From a virus, in the IMG/VR virus record IMGVR_UViG_3300034122_000081, positions 1-24,852 of that record: 24,852 bases of DNA; one strand, 5' to 3'. Shown here one piece after another: positions 1 through 7,239 of this stretch; positions within the stretch are counted from its first letter, which is position 1, and every line of letters begins with the position of its first letter. The notes beneath the pieces were generated by a model. It saw nothing but the letters and a program-made list of their open reading frames with translations. It did not search any database and was not told the origin of the DNA. A program made the position numbers and the translations under genes.

Positions 1-1
1 T

Positions 2-55
2 ATTTGGTACGATCCTTTGTATCAACCAATAACAATAGGAGTTGAGCGTGTCTGA
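2..55 (+). CDS. C-terminal end of an upstream protein (partial)
   Basis: Frame 2 is open from the window edge to a TGA at 53-55 and encodes an end reading WYDPLYQPITIGVERV. The stop overlaps the likely GTG start of the next gene (48) by 8 bases, the same style of overlap seen at other junctions here. The other two + frames stop at 28-30 and 43-45, and neither gives such a natural-looking protein end. The family cannot be named from 17 residues. In this type of genome the gene before the scaffold is often portal or a structural protein, but that is inference only. Confidence 0.4.
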   Translation: MWYDPLYQPITIGVERV

Positions 56-416
56 AGTTGTTGAATCCATGCAAGTAGTTGACAATGTTTTTGTCAAACT
101 ACACCAATTTTTAAGAGCCGGTGATACTCACCAAGGCCATGCACATGCGTTTGACCATGTCACATTGTTGGCAAGCGGCTCTGTATTGATGAAACATGAC
201 AAGGGTGAACAAGAATTTAAGGCTCCAACATTGATCGTCACCCCCAAAGGCGTGGCGCATCAATTTACCGCCAAAGAACCAAACACTGTGTTTTGTTGCA
301 TTCATGCCATACGAGAAGGTGAAGACCTCGACGATGTGGCATCACCAGAAATTTCGCAAGAAAAGGCTTGGGAACTTTTAACTAAGTATCAAGTAGCTTT
401 ACCAACTCAGCCCTAA
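48..416 (+). CDS. Small cupin-domain protein
   Basis: A 122-residue protein with a single cupin (small beta-barrel) domain. The metal-binding-like segment is GHAHAFDH at about residues 28-35, followed by a Gly-rich turn (LLASGSV) and a second His in PKGVAHQF near residue 70, which is the usual arrangement of the two cupin motifs. The start is chosen as GTG at 48 because AGGAG at 37-41 lies 6 bases upstream; a TTG at 42 is in frame but only one base from the same site. Phage cupins are found near structural genes, but their substrate is generally unknown and none can be assigned here. It lies 2 bases before the tail-fibre-like gene, so the two are probably co-translated. Confidence 0.75.
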   Translation: MSEVVESMQVVDNVFVKLHQFLRAGDTHQGHAHAFDHVTLLASGSVLMKHDKGEQEFKAPTLIVTPKGVAHQFTAKEPNTVFCCIHAIREGEDLDDVASPEISQEKAWELLTKYQVALPTQP

Positions 417-418
417 AC

Positions 419-904
419 ATGCCACAAATTGCCACTCTTAGCCCATCACCCAAAGTGCAGTTTTTTACTGCTGCGGGTGTGCCCCTTGTCGGCGGCAAAC
501 TGTTTACATACGCCAGCGGTACAACCGTACCTTTGGCTACTTATACGGATAGCACCGCAGTCACTGCAAACGCAAATCCCGTTATTTTGGACTCGCGTGG
601 TGAAGCAAATGTGTGGCTTGGCCCTTCGCGCTACACATGGCTGCTTAAAGATTCATTGGATAATTTGATTTGGACTGCCGATGGCGTTAACAGCAGCCCA
701 AGCGCTCAAAGTACTGCAATAGTTGCTAGTTCAGGACAAACAGTGTTTACTGTGCCTGAGTACGGCCTTGGTGGTTATTTGATGGTAATCGTAGATGGAC
801 TCGTCAAAGAATTCAATTACGACTATACTGAAACCAATACGACAACAATTACTTTTGGTACTGGCCTGACGGCTGGTCAAAGAGTTGTTACTCGAATGCT
901 TTAA
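419..904 (+). CDS. Tailspike/fibre-like structural protein with head-binding-like N-terminus
   Basis: A 161-residue protein. The N-terminal 90 residues carry a pattern well known from podovirus tailspike and fibre N-termini: a short strand (VQFFTAAGVPLVGGKLFTYASG), then TTVPLATYTDSTA, NPVILDSRGEANVWL, and a strand ending LKDSLDNLIWTADG. The C-terminal part (about 100-161) has VFTVPEYGLGGYLMVIVDGL and a YTETNTTTITF turn, a second small beta domain also common in phage fibre proteins. There is no long receptor-binding region, so this may be a virion attachment or adaptor piece and not a complete fibre. It starts with ATG 2 bases after the cupin stop and has no clear ribosome binding site of its own, which suggests translational coupling. 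Confidence 0.65.
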   Translation: MPQIATLSPSPKVQFFTAAGVPLVGGKLFTYASGTTVPLATYTDSTAVTANANPVILDSRGEANVWLGPSRYTWLLKDSLDNLIWTADGVNSSPSAQSTAIVASSGQTVFTVPEYGLGGYLMVIVDGLVKEFNYDYTETNTTTITFGTGLTAGQRVVTRML

Positions 905-910
905 ACCTTA

Positions 911-942
911 CCGGTGAGGTTCACCGGGAACTCTAAAGAGTT
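911..942 (+). promoter_or_regulatory. Double hairpin in the leader of the scaffold gene
   Basis: Two perfect inverted repeats sit back to back between the fibre-like gene and the scaffold gene. The first is CCGGTGA/TCACCGG with a 3-base loop (911-927); the second is AACTC/GAGTT with a TAAA loop (929-942). The only plausible ribosome binding site for the scaffold start at 948, AAAGAG at 936-940, lies in the loop and right arm of the second hairpin. Folding would therefore partly hide it. There is no T-run after either hairpin, so they do not look like terminators. Confidence 0.5.
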
Positions 943-947
943 AAAAC

Positions 948-1721
948 ATGACTGAAGAAGTCCAAAACCTAGCGGAAGTAGACTCCGCGCCAACGAAGGA
1001 TGTGACGGCCACACCTGAAGTTGCAGTATCTTCGCCGGAAGTAGCTGATAACCAGCCTGCCAAGACATTCTCGCAAGAGGAACTTGACGCTGCTATTGGC
1101 AAGCGCCTCGCAAGAGAACAGCGCAAGTGGGAACGTGAACAAGTTGCACGGCAAACCGTGCCAGTTGCTCCCAAGGAAATGCCGTCGATTGACAATTTTG
1201 AAAGCACTGATGCCTATGCGGAAGCACTGGCGCTCAGAAAAGCCGAAGAATTGATTGCTCAACGGGATCGCCAAAAGGAACAAGCTGAAATTGTAGAGGC
1301 TTATGGCGAACGTGAGGAAAAAGCACGGGACAAATACGACGATTTTGAAGATGTCGTGTACAACCCCAAGCTGCGAATCACCGACGTAATGGCTGAAACA
1401 ATTCAGTATTCTGATCTTGGGCCTGATCTAGCTTATTGGCTAGGTTCAAACCCCAAGGAGGCTGAACGCATTGCCCGTTTGTCACCTATTTTGCAGGCAA
1501 GGGAAATCGGAAAGATTGAAGTCAGATTGTCTGACAATCCTCCGGTGAAGAAAACAACTTCTGCGCCAACACCTATTAGTCCGGTGACTGCGCGGTCTTC
1601 GGGAAGCCCGAGCCATGACACGACTGACCCAAGGTCAATCAAAACCATGTCTACCTCGGATTGGATCGAAGCCGAACGCAATCGCCAGATTCGTAAGTAC
1701 GAAGCGCAACGCAACCGTTAA
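948..1721 (+). CDS. Capsid scaffolding protein (putative)
   Basis: A 257-residue, highly charged, Ala/Glu/Lys-rich protein with no sign of a catalytic fold, placed directly before the coat gene. The N-terminal 45 residues are acidic and low-complexity. Residues about 46-70 hold FSQEELDAAIGKRLAREQRK, a motif I know from phage scaffold and head-assembly proteins, and the predicted helix continues to about residue 130. The C-terminus (IRKYEAQRNR) is basic, as P22 gp8 needs for binding coat protein. Scaffolds guide assembly of the procapsid and leave before DNA packaging. Its leader contains two hairpins. Identification rests on position, composition and the EELDAAIGKRL motif, not on a long match. 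Confidence 0.75.
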   Translation: MTEEVQNLAEVDSAPTKDVTATPEVAVSSPEVADNQPAKTFSQEELDAAIGKRLAREQRKWEREQVARQTVPVAPKEMPSIDNFESTDAYAEALALRKAEELIAQRDRQKEQAEIVEAYGEREEKARDKYDDFEDVVYNPKLRITDVMAETIQYSDLGPDLAYWLGSNPKEAERIARLSPILQAREIGKIEVRLSDNPPVKKTTSAPTPISPVTARSSGSPSHDTTDPRSIKTMSTSDWIEAERNRQIRKYEAQRNR

Positions 1722-1741
1722 TCTTTTGAAAGGACTTTTAA

Positions 1742-2953
1742 ATGTCTAATAGTATTCTGACGATCGACATGATCACCCGTAAGGCTCTCGAAATCCTTGA
1801 GAACAACCTTGTAATTACCCGTAACGTGAACCGCCAGTACGACGACAGCTTTGCTGTTGAAGGCGCTAAAATCGGTTCTACACTGCGTATTCGCTTACCC
1901 GACCGCGCTTTGGTAACTGATGGTGCTGCCTTGCAAGTGCAAGACGACAACGAACAGTTCACAACTTTGACTGTTGCTTCACAAAAGCACATTGGTGTCA
2001 ACTTTACATCTGCTGAATTGACAATGCAGTTGGACGACTTTGCAGAACGTGTGCTTAAGCCTCGTATCAGCCAGTTGGCATCTTCTATTGATGCTGACGT
2101 CGCCAACGCATACAAAACCATTGGTAACACTGTTGGTACACCTGGCACTACTCCTTCTACTTCTTTGGTCTTGTTGCAAGCCCAACAGAAGCTGAACGAA
2201 AACGCTGCTGTGATGTCTCCACGTTACGCTACCGTAAACCCTGCTGCTAACGCTGGCTTGGTTGAAGGCATGAAAGGTCTGTTTAACCCAACAGACACTA
2301 TCAGCAAGCAATTCAAGAACGGCATGATGGGCATGGGCGTGTTGGGCTTTGAAGAAGTCAACATGTCTCAGTCTATCAAGCAACACACAACTGGTTCACG
2401 CAGCGCTTCTGCTTCTACATTGGTTAAGACCCCCGGCGTTACTTCCGAAGGTTCAGCAACCATTCTGTTGGAGCAAGGTTCTGTAGTCACCACAATCAAT
2501 GCTGGTGACGTGTTCACTATCAGCGGTTGCAATGCTGTTAACCCACAGACCCGTGAGTCTACTGGTTCATTGTTCCAATTCGTGGCTTTGACTACGGCTA
2601 CTGCCGTGGGTGGCACTTGGACTGTGACCGTTGCTCCTATGTACTCTGCTACACACGCTTTGGCCACTATGAGCGCATTGCCTGCAACTGGTGGTGTTGT
2701 AACCTTTGTTGGTGCTGCATCTACTCAGTACGCACAGAACTTGGTTTATCACAAAGATGCGATCACATTTGCGACCGCTGACTTGTTGTTGCCCCAAGGC
2801 GTTGACATGGCTGCCCGTGCCGTTCATAACGGTATCAGCTTGCGTGTGGTTCGCCAGTACGACATCAACAACGATCGCTTGCCTTGCCGTATTGACGTTT
2901 TGTACGGTTTCAGCACAATTCGTCCACAAATGGCCTGCCGTATCTGGGGCTAA
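1742..2953 (+). CDS. Major capsid protein, P22 coat family
   Basis: A 403-residue coat protein that forms the icosahedral shell. It starts ILTIDMITRKALEILENNLV and continues with NRQYDDSFAVEGAKIGSTLRIRLP, then a segment ending FAERVLKPRISQLASSIDAD, all characteristic of the P22 coat (HK97-fold) family. The stretch at about 215-340, rich in Thr, Val and Gly, sits where P22 coat has its inserted I-domain. The end (PLYGFSTIRP-like, ACRIWG) also fits, as coat proteins of this family end with a Arg-Pro and Arg-Ile/Val motif. P22 coat is 430 residues, so this one is slightly short but complete. AAAGGA at 1729-1734 is a good ribosome binding site 7 bases before the ATG. A hairpin follows the stop. 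Confidence 0.92.
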   Translation: MSNSILTIDMITRKALEILENNLVITRNVNRQYDDSFAVEGAKIGSTLRIRLPDRALVTDGAALQVQDDNEQFTTLTVASQKHIGVNFTSAELTMQLDDFAERVLKPRISQLASSIDADVANAYKTIGNTVGTPGTTPSTSLVLLQAQQKLNENAAVMSPRYATVNPAANAGLVEGMKGLFNPTDTISKQFKNGMMGMGVLGFEEVNMSQSIKQHTTGSRSASASTLVKTPGVTSEGSATILLEQGSVVTTINAGDVFTISGCNAVNPQTRESTGSLFQFVALTTATAVGGTWTVTVAPMYSATHALATMSALPATGGVVTFVGAASTQYAQNLVYHKDAITFATADLLLPQGVDMAARAVHNGISLRVVRQYDINNDRLPCRIDVLYGFSTIRPQMACRIWG

Positions 2954-2956
2954 TCT

Positions 2957-2977
2957 GAATGCCCCTTTGGGGGCTTC
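2957..2977 (+). terminator. GC hairpin after the coat gene (leaky terminator or mRNA end)
   Basis: GAA-T-GCCCC pairs with GGGGC-TTC across a TTTG loop, giving eight base pairs with one bulged T. It is followed by ATTTCGT, only a weak T-run. It lies 4 bases after the coat stop and before the next structural gene, so full termination here is unlikely. A partial terminator or a 3'-end stabiliser for abundant coat mRNA fits better. Confidence 0.5.
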
Positions 2978-3007
2978 ATTTCGTAACATCTTTTAAAGGA
3001 AATTATC

Positions 3008-3406
3008 ATGGCATTACCTAATGGCGCTGGTGGCTACCAGCTTGGCGACGGCAATACCGGCGAAGCACAACTGTTTGTTCAAGGCGCTCCAACAGCTTTG
3101 ACTGTTGACGCAACTTTAACTGCGGCTCAATTAGCAAATGGTTTGTTTACTAGCGACTCTGCTGCCGACATCACTGCAACTTTGCCCACCGTGGCTTTGT
3201 TGGAAGCTGATATTAGCAGCGCTTCCAAAGTAAACGCAGCCTTCGAGTTTGCAATTGTGGTGGTTGACGCTTCCTACCAAGTTACTATTGCCGCGGGCAC
3301 AGGTTGGACTTTGGTTGGCAACATGGTTGCGCTGGAAAGCACATCCGCCCGTTTCCTCGCCCGTAAAACTGGCGAAGGTTCTTGGACTTTGTACCGTATT
3401 GCCTAA
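3008..3406 (+). CDS. Small beta-rich structural protein (possible head decoration)
   Basis: A 132-residue protein directly after the coat gene, with AAAGGAAA at 2993-3000 before its ATG. It has few charged residues and is rich in Ala, Thr, Val and Gly. Its second half (VVVDASYQVTIAAGTGWTLVG, then a strand, then GSWTLYRIA) follows a small beta-domain pattern: TLP, a hydrophobic strand, VTIAAGTGWT, a strand, W-T-L-Y. Many phages carry such a protein next to coat as a decoration or fibre-tip piece. No family name is certain. Placement and composition support a virion role; function is inferred. Confidence 0.6.
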   Translation: MALPNGAGGYQLGDGNTGEAQLFVQGAPTALTVDATLTAAQLANGLFTSDSAADITATLPTVALLEADISSASKVNAAFEFAIVVVDASYQVTIAAGTGWTLVGNMVALESTSARFLARKTGEGSWTLYRIA

Positions 3407-3414
3407 ACTTAAAT

Positions 3415-3435
3415 GGGGGTTTCGGCCCCTGTTTT
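3415..3435 (+). terminator. Weak hairpin with T-run after the 132-residue gene
   Basis: GGGG (3415-3418 or 3416-3419) can pair with CCCC (3426-3429) across a TTTCGG-type loop, followed by TGTTTT. The four-pair stem is weaker than those after the flanking genes. It also contains an ATG (3413) in frame with the next gene, which is probably not used because it has no ribosome binding site. Confidence 0.35.
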
Positions 3436-3448
3436 AAAAGGAAACATC

Positions 3449-3913
3449 ATGCCAAATACAAAAGCTGTAGGCGTCGCGTTTAGCGACCCTGAATTTGAAA
3501 GCGTAACCGTAACTGGCGCGTCAGCGTTGCAAGCGGTAACTGCTACGACCATAACCGCTACAACCGTAACCGGCAATTTAACCGGCACGTCAACTGGCGC
3601 TATTCGTCTTCCTGTTGCCGCTGTTGCGGCGGCGGGCAGTACTCAAGGCAATGCTGCTGCACTAGCTGAGGGTATCAATGTCGTTTCGGCGGCAGATGGT
3701 ACTAAAGGCGTAATTTTGCCTACAGCGGTAGCTGGTATGGTAATTATTGTTAAAAACACCGCTGCTGGCGCGTTGAATATTTATCCCGCCACTGGCGGGG
3801 CAATCAATGCAGTTGCGGCTAACGGTGCGTATAGCATTACAAACCTTACCAGTTCATTGTTGGTAGCGTCTTCTACTACTCAGTGGTATTCTGTCCCATT
3901 GGTAGCATCCTAA
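3449..3913 (+). CDS. Small fibre- or decoration-like structural protein
   Basis: A 154-residue protein. The ATG at 3449 is chosen over one at 3413 because AAAGGAAA (3437-3444) lies just upstream of it and the earlier start falls inside a hairpin. The N-terminal half is a Thr/Val/Ala-rich repeat-like stretch (VTATTITATTVTGNLTGTST), typical of trimeric beta-structured phage fibres. The C-terminal half (GVILPTAVAGMVIIVKNTAA, then LNIYPATGGAINAV, then a Ser-rich strand and QWYSVPLV) is a small beta domain very common at the ends of phage structural proteins. A virion surface role is likely; the exact job is not known. A strong terminator-like hairpin follows. Confidence 0.6.
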   Translation: MPNTKAVGVAFSDPEFESVTVTGASALQAVTATTITATTVTGNLTGTSTGAIRLPVAAVAAAGSTQGNAAALAEGINVVSAADGTKGVILPTAVAGMVIIVKNTAAGALNIYPATGGAINAVAANGAYSITNLTSSLLVASSTTQWYSVPLVAS

Positions 3914-3915
3914 CC

Positions 3916-3940
3916 AAAAGGGGGCTAATCACCCCCTTTT
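3916..3940 (+). terminator. Strong rho-independent-type terminator
   Basis: A perfect nine-pair stem, AAAAGGGGG with CCCCCTTTT, around a 7-base loop (CTAATCA), ends in four T's and then CTT. This is the strongest hairpin in the late module. Because the gene order continues on the same strand, it should reduce expression of downstream tail genes compared with coat and decoration genes unless an antiterminator acts. Confidence 0.75.
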
Positions 3941-3946
3941 CTTAAT

Positions 3947-4156
3947 ATGAACATTTATCTTAGCCACCCTGATCATGGATGTAAAGTTGCCACAATGGAA
4001 CTTGAAGCCGAAGCAGATGAAAAAAATGGCTGGACACGCTACAATGTAGACACGCCTTCGGACTCCGAAGATGCGGCCCCTGTTAACGTATTGGGGACAA
4101 AACGCAAATCTACCCGTCGAACTCAAGTTGTCGAGGGTACAACCGAAGGAGTCTGA
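3947..4156 (+). CDS. Small acidic hypothetical protein
   Basis: A 69-residue protein starting MNIYLSHPDHGCKVATMELEAE. The middle is acidic and the last 25 residues are basic and Thr/Arg-rich. I do not recognise a named family, but short proteins beginning with a strand plus HPxHG and an E/D-rich helix are often found between capsid and connector genes in phages. The ATG comes 6 bases after the terminator stem and has no Shine-Dalgarno sequence in front of it, so it may be weakly translated. It ends 2 bases before the gp4-like gene, whose GGAG site (4149-4152) lies inside it. Confidence 0.55.
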   Translation: MNIYLSHPDHGCKVATMELEAEADEKNGWTRYNVDTPSDSEDAAPVNVLGTKRKSTRRTQVVEGTTEGV

Positions 4157-4158
4157 GA

Positions 4159-4875
4159 ATGGCAACGTACACCGCTGGCGAACAAATCAACCGAGCATTG
4201 CGCTTGCTAGGTGTACTGGCTGAAGGTGAAACACCTTCGGCAGACATGTCAAATGACGCGCTAACAGCGCTCGATCAGATGATCGACTCATGGAACACCG
4301 AGCGACTGTCGGTGTTTGCCACACAAGATCAAATTTTTACTTGGCCTGCTGGTCAAATTACACGAACGCTTGGCCCATCAGGTAACTTTGTGGGCTTGCG
4401 CCCCGTGTTGCTAGATGATGCAACGTATTACCGTGACCCTGGCACAAACGTGTCGTTCGGTATTAAGTTTATCAATCAGCAACAGTATGATGGCATTGCG
4501 GTTAAAACCGTAACTTCTACATACCCGCAAGTTATTTTTGTTAATAACACTTACCCCAATTTCACGATGACGGTGTACCCCCAGCCCACACGGGATTTGG
4601 AATGGCACTTTATTTCGGTTGAAAAAATCAATCAGCCTGCTACGTTGGCGACACAAATGTTGTTTCCACCAGGCTATTTGCGCGCATTTACCTACAATTT
4701 GGCGATGGAAATCGCGCCTGAGTTTGGCGTTGAGCCAAGCCCACAAGTGCAGCGCATTGCCATGACTAGCAAGCGCAATCTCAAGCGCATCAATAACCCA
4801 GACGATGTGATGTCGTTGCCTTATGCGATTGTGGCAACACGTCAGCGTTTCAACATTTACGCCGGTAACTACTGA
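4159..4875 (+). CDS. Head-to-tail adaptor, P22 gp4-like (DNA stabilisation)
   Basis: A 238-residue protein. Its N-terminus (GEQINRALRLLGVLAEGETP, then ALTALDQMIDSWNTERL) is the helical start typical of P22 gp4-like and related head-tail connector proteins, which bind below the portal and keep packaged DNA in the capsid. The middle is beta-rich with YPQPTRDLEWHF, and a helix (FPPGYLRAFTYNLAMEIAPE) follows near residue 170, a pattern I know from this family. P22 gp4 is about 166 residues, so this is a longer form. Its stop (TGA 4873-4875) shares a base with the ATG of the gp10-like gene. Confidence 0.75.
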   Translation: MATYTAGEQINRALRLLGVLAEGETPSADMSNDALTALDQMIDSWNTERLSVFATQDQIFTWPAGQITRTLGPSGNFVGLRPVLLDDATYYRDPGTNVSFGIKFINQQQYDGIAVKTVTSTYPQVIFVNNTYPNFTMTVYPQPTRDLEWHFISVEKINQPATLATQMLFPPGYLRAFTYNLAMEIAPEFGVEPSPQVQRIAMTSKRNLKRINNPDDVMSLPYAIVATRQRFNIYAGNY

Positions 4876-6524
4876 TGAAAACACCGATTCTGGGCGGCAC
4901 TTATGTTGCGCGATCGGTAAATGCTGCCGATGCCCGCATGGTCAATCTTTTCCCCGAGGTTGTTCCCGAGGGTGGAAAAGAGCCGGGGTTTCTAAACCGC
5001 GCGCCGGGGCTGCGCCTATTGGCAAACATGGGCGATGGCCCTATACGCGGGTTGTGGCAATTTAACGGGTACGGGTATGTTGTGTCTGGTGAAGTGCTGT
5101 ACAGAGTTGACAGTATTTGGCGTGTGTTTCCAATCGGCACTGTTTCAGGATCATCCGGCCCTGTCAGCATGTCTGACAACGGCACACAATTGTTTGTAGC
5201 TTGCAATGGCCCTAGTTTTATTTACAACAGCCTGACAAACCAGTTTGCACAGATCACCGACCCAGATTTTCCTGGCGCCGTTACCGTGGGCTACTTGGAT
5301 GGCTATTTTGTGTTTAACGAACCCAATAGCCAGCGCCTGTGGATCACCAGCTTGCAAGATGGTACATCCATTGACCCGTTAGATTTTGCAAGCGCTGAAG
5401 GCTCTCCAGACGGCTTGGTGTCGATTTTAATTGACCACCGCGAAGCATGGCTGTTTGGAACCAATTCTGTCGAAGTTTGGTATGACTCAGGCGCTGCTGA
5501 TTTTCCATTAAGCCCAGTTCAAGGCGCGTTTAATGAGGTGGGTTGTATTGCGGCCTTTTCGGTTGCCAAACTAGACAATGGTATTTTCTGGTTAGGTGCG
5601 GATGCGCGTGGCCGTGGTATTGTTTATCGCGCCAATGGCTACACGGCTCAACGCGTGTCCACCCATGCTGTTGAATGGCAGATTCAGCAATACGGCAATT
5701 TGTCGGATGCGATTGCATACACATACCAACAAGACGGCCATTCGTTCTATGTGCTGATTTTTCCTTCAGCCAATACCACATGGGTGTTTGATGTATCAAC
5801 AAATCTGTGGCATGAACGGGCGGCATTTATAAACGGGTCATTTACCCGCCACCGTTCAAATTGCCAAATGTCGTTTAGCAACGAAATTGTTGTAGGCGAC
5901 CATGAACTTGGCAACATTTACGCGTTTGATTTAGAAGTGTTTTCAGACGCCGGCGCAGTGCAGAAATGGCTTCGGTCATGGAGAGCGCTGCCGGTCGGCA
6001 CAAACGATCTTAAACGTACTGCCCAGCATTCGCTTCAGCTTGACGCCGAAACTGGCGCAATTGATTCCAATGTAACCACACCAATTGTTCTTATTGATAT
6101 TTCTGAGCCAAATGAAGATTTGCTTACCGAAAGTGGTGATTTTCTTGTTTGGGAAGAAAACGGCCCTGACTCATTGCTGGCTGAAAACGGGGACATTATT
6201 GTCCAAGAAAATGGCGATGCAATGTATTACAATGGCGCGCCCTCAATTGTAGGCGGCAAAATATTGATCCAAAAAGGGTTACTTACCGCAACTGCAATTG
6301 ACCCACAAGTTATGTTGCGCTGGTCGGATGACGGCGGGCACACTTGGAGTAACGAACACTGGCGATCTATGGGTCTGACAGGCCAATGGGGGCGGCGCGT
6401 GATCTGGCGTCGGTTGGGCATGACATTAAAGCTGCGCGACCGCGTTTATGAAGTGTCTGGCACAGACCAAGTAAAAATAGCAATCATGGGCGCTGAACTT
6501 AATGTGAGCGCAACCAATGCCTAA
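4875..6524 (+). CDS. Packaged DNA stabilisation protein, P22 gp10-like
   Basis: A 549-residue protein forming part of the tail hub that closes the head after packaging. Features shared with P22 gp10 are an N-terminal NLFPE-type segment, a PGL motif near residue 45, the repeated blade-like strands with YVVSGEVLYRV and VSMSDNGTQLFVAC, ASAEGSPDGLVSILIDHREA, and a C-terminal part with DDGGHTWSNEHWRSMG then RVIWRRLGM, which matches the end of the family well. Length is close to P22 gp10 (about 470) plus an insertion. Residues about 406-452 hold a low-complexity stretch with two imperfect copies of an LLxExGDxxVxExG unit, not expected in P22 gp10. It overlaps the next gene by 8 bases. Confidence 0.8.
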   Translation: MKTPILGGTYVARSVNAADARMVNLFPEVVPEGGKEPGFLNRAPGLRLLANMGDGPIRGLWQFNGYGYVVSGEVLYRVDSIWRVFPIGTVSGSSGPVSMSDNGTQLFVACNGPSFIYNSLTNQFAQITDPDFPGAVTVGYLDGYFVFNEPNSQRLWITSLQDGTSIDPLDFASAEGSPDGLVSILIDHREAWLFGTNSVEVWYDSGAADFPLSPVQGAFNEVGCIAAFSVAKLDNGIFWLGADARGRGIVYRANGYTAQRVSTHAVEWQIQQYGNLSDAIAYTYQQDGHSFYVLIFPSANTTWVFDVSTNLWHERAAFINGSFTRHRSNCQMSFSNEIVVGDHELGNIYAFDLEVFSDAGAVQKWLRSWRALPVGTNDLKRTAQHSLQLDAETGAIDSNVTTPIVLIDISEPNEDLLTESGDFLVWEENGPDSLLAENGDIIVQENGDAMYYNGAPSIVGGKILIQKGLLTATAIDPQVMLRWSDDGGHTWSNEHWRSMGLTGQWGRRVIWRRLGMTLKLRDRVYEVSGTDQVKIAIMGAELNVSATNA

Positions 6525-7239
6525 TACCACACCAAACGTCACCAAGATACCTTCGGCGCGGGTAGCCTTGATTGAGGAAAACACGAATCTAATTTCGCGG
6601 GAATGGTTTCGTTTTTTTAATAATGTCTACACCATATCGGGCGGCTCAACGCAAGGCATTACGCAGATTGAAAATGGCGGCACTAGCGCGTCTACAGCGG
6701 CTCAAGCGCGGGCAAATTTAGGTGCGGGTACAGTCAATCGCGTGACGGGTACGGGCTACGCTAGTGGGCTGTCATTGGTCGGCGACGTTACGACCACAGG
6801 CGCGCTTACGCTGACAGGCAATGTCGTTGTTACTTCGGCCGACCTTATAGGAACTATTAACATCAGCACTCAAACCACGGGTGATCTTGACCTTGCTACC
6901 CGCGTTACGGGCGTCTTGCCTGTTGCCAACGGCGGCACTGGTGTAGCAGCAACAACTGTTGTCACCAAAACAGCCGACTTTACGCTTGCTGACACTGAAA
7001 GTTGGGTCATCAACAATAAATCGGGTTCAACTTGCACGGTTACACTCCCCGCTGCGTCAGCTTGGGGTGGTAGGGCAGTAACGTTTAAAAACTTGCAACT
7101 TCAAACCCTTGTGTCGGCATCTAGCAATGTCGTACCATTAATTGGTGGCGCTGCGGGCACGGCAATTCTTCCAGGCCTAGTGGGTGCGTGGGCGACCCTT
7201 GTATCAGATGGTACAAATTGGGTGGTGATGGCAGCATGA
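6517..7239 (+). CDS. Tail-fibre-like structural protein
   Basis: A 240-residue protein. Residues about 25-42 (SREWFRFFNNVYTISGG) resemble a short phage adaptor helix. The middle contains ENGGTSASTAAQARANLG and VLPVANGGTGVAATT, two copies of the NGGT-type motif found in many phage tail fibres, separated by Thr/Gly-rich strands. The C-terminal 80 residues are a small beta domain ending LVSDGTNWVVMAA, as in the two proteins after the coat gene. It probably sits on the tail or hub. It starts inside the gp10-like gene and its stop overlaps the next start (ATGATGA), so all three genes are translationally linked. No receptor-binding domain is evident. Confidence 0.65.
   Translation: MPNTTPNVTKIPSARVALIEENTNLISREWFRFFNNVYTISGGSTQGITQIENGGTSASTAAQARANLGAGTVNRVTGTGYASGLSLVGDVTTTGALTLTGNVVVTSADLIGTINISTQTTGDLDLATRVTGVLPVANGGTGVAATTVVTKTADFTLADTESWVINNKSGSTCTVTLPAASAWGGRAVTFKNLQLQTLVSASSNVVPLIGGAAGTAILPGLVGAWATLVSDGTNWVVMAA

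Noticed and set aside
419-904. Target of a diversity-generating retroelement
   Set aside because: No reverse transcriptase or template repeat is found in the window, and the protein lacks a C-type lectin-like variable end.
1738-2989. Frames opposite the coat gene of 99-140 codons
   Set aside because: Shadows of a highly expressed, well-identified coat gene.
3413-3448. Earlier ATG for the 154-residue structural gene
   Set aside because: It lies at the base of a hairpin and lacks a ribosome binding site, while ATG 3449 has AAAGGAAA in front.
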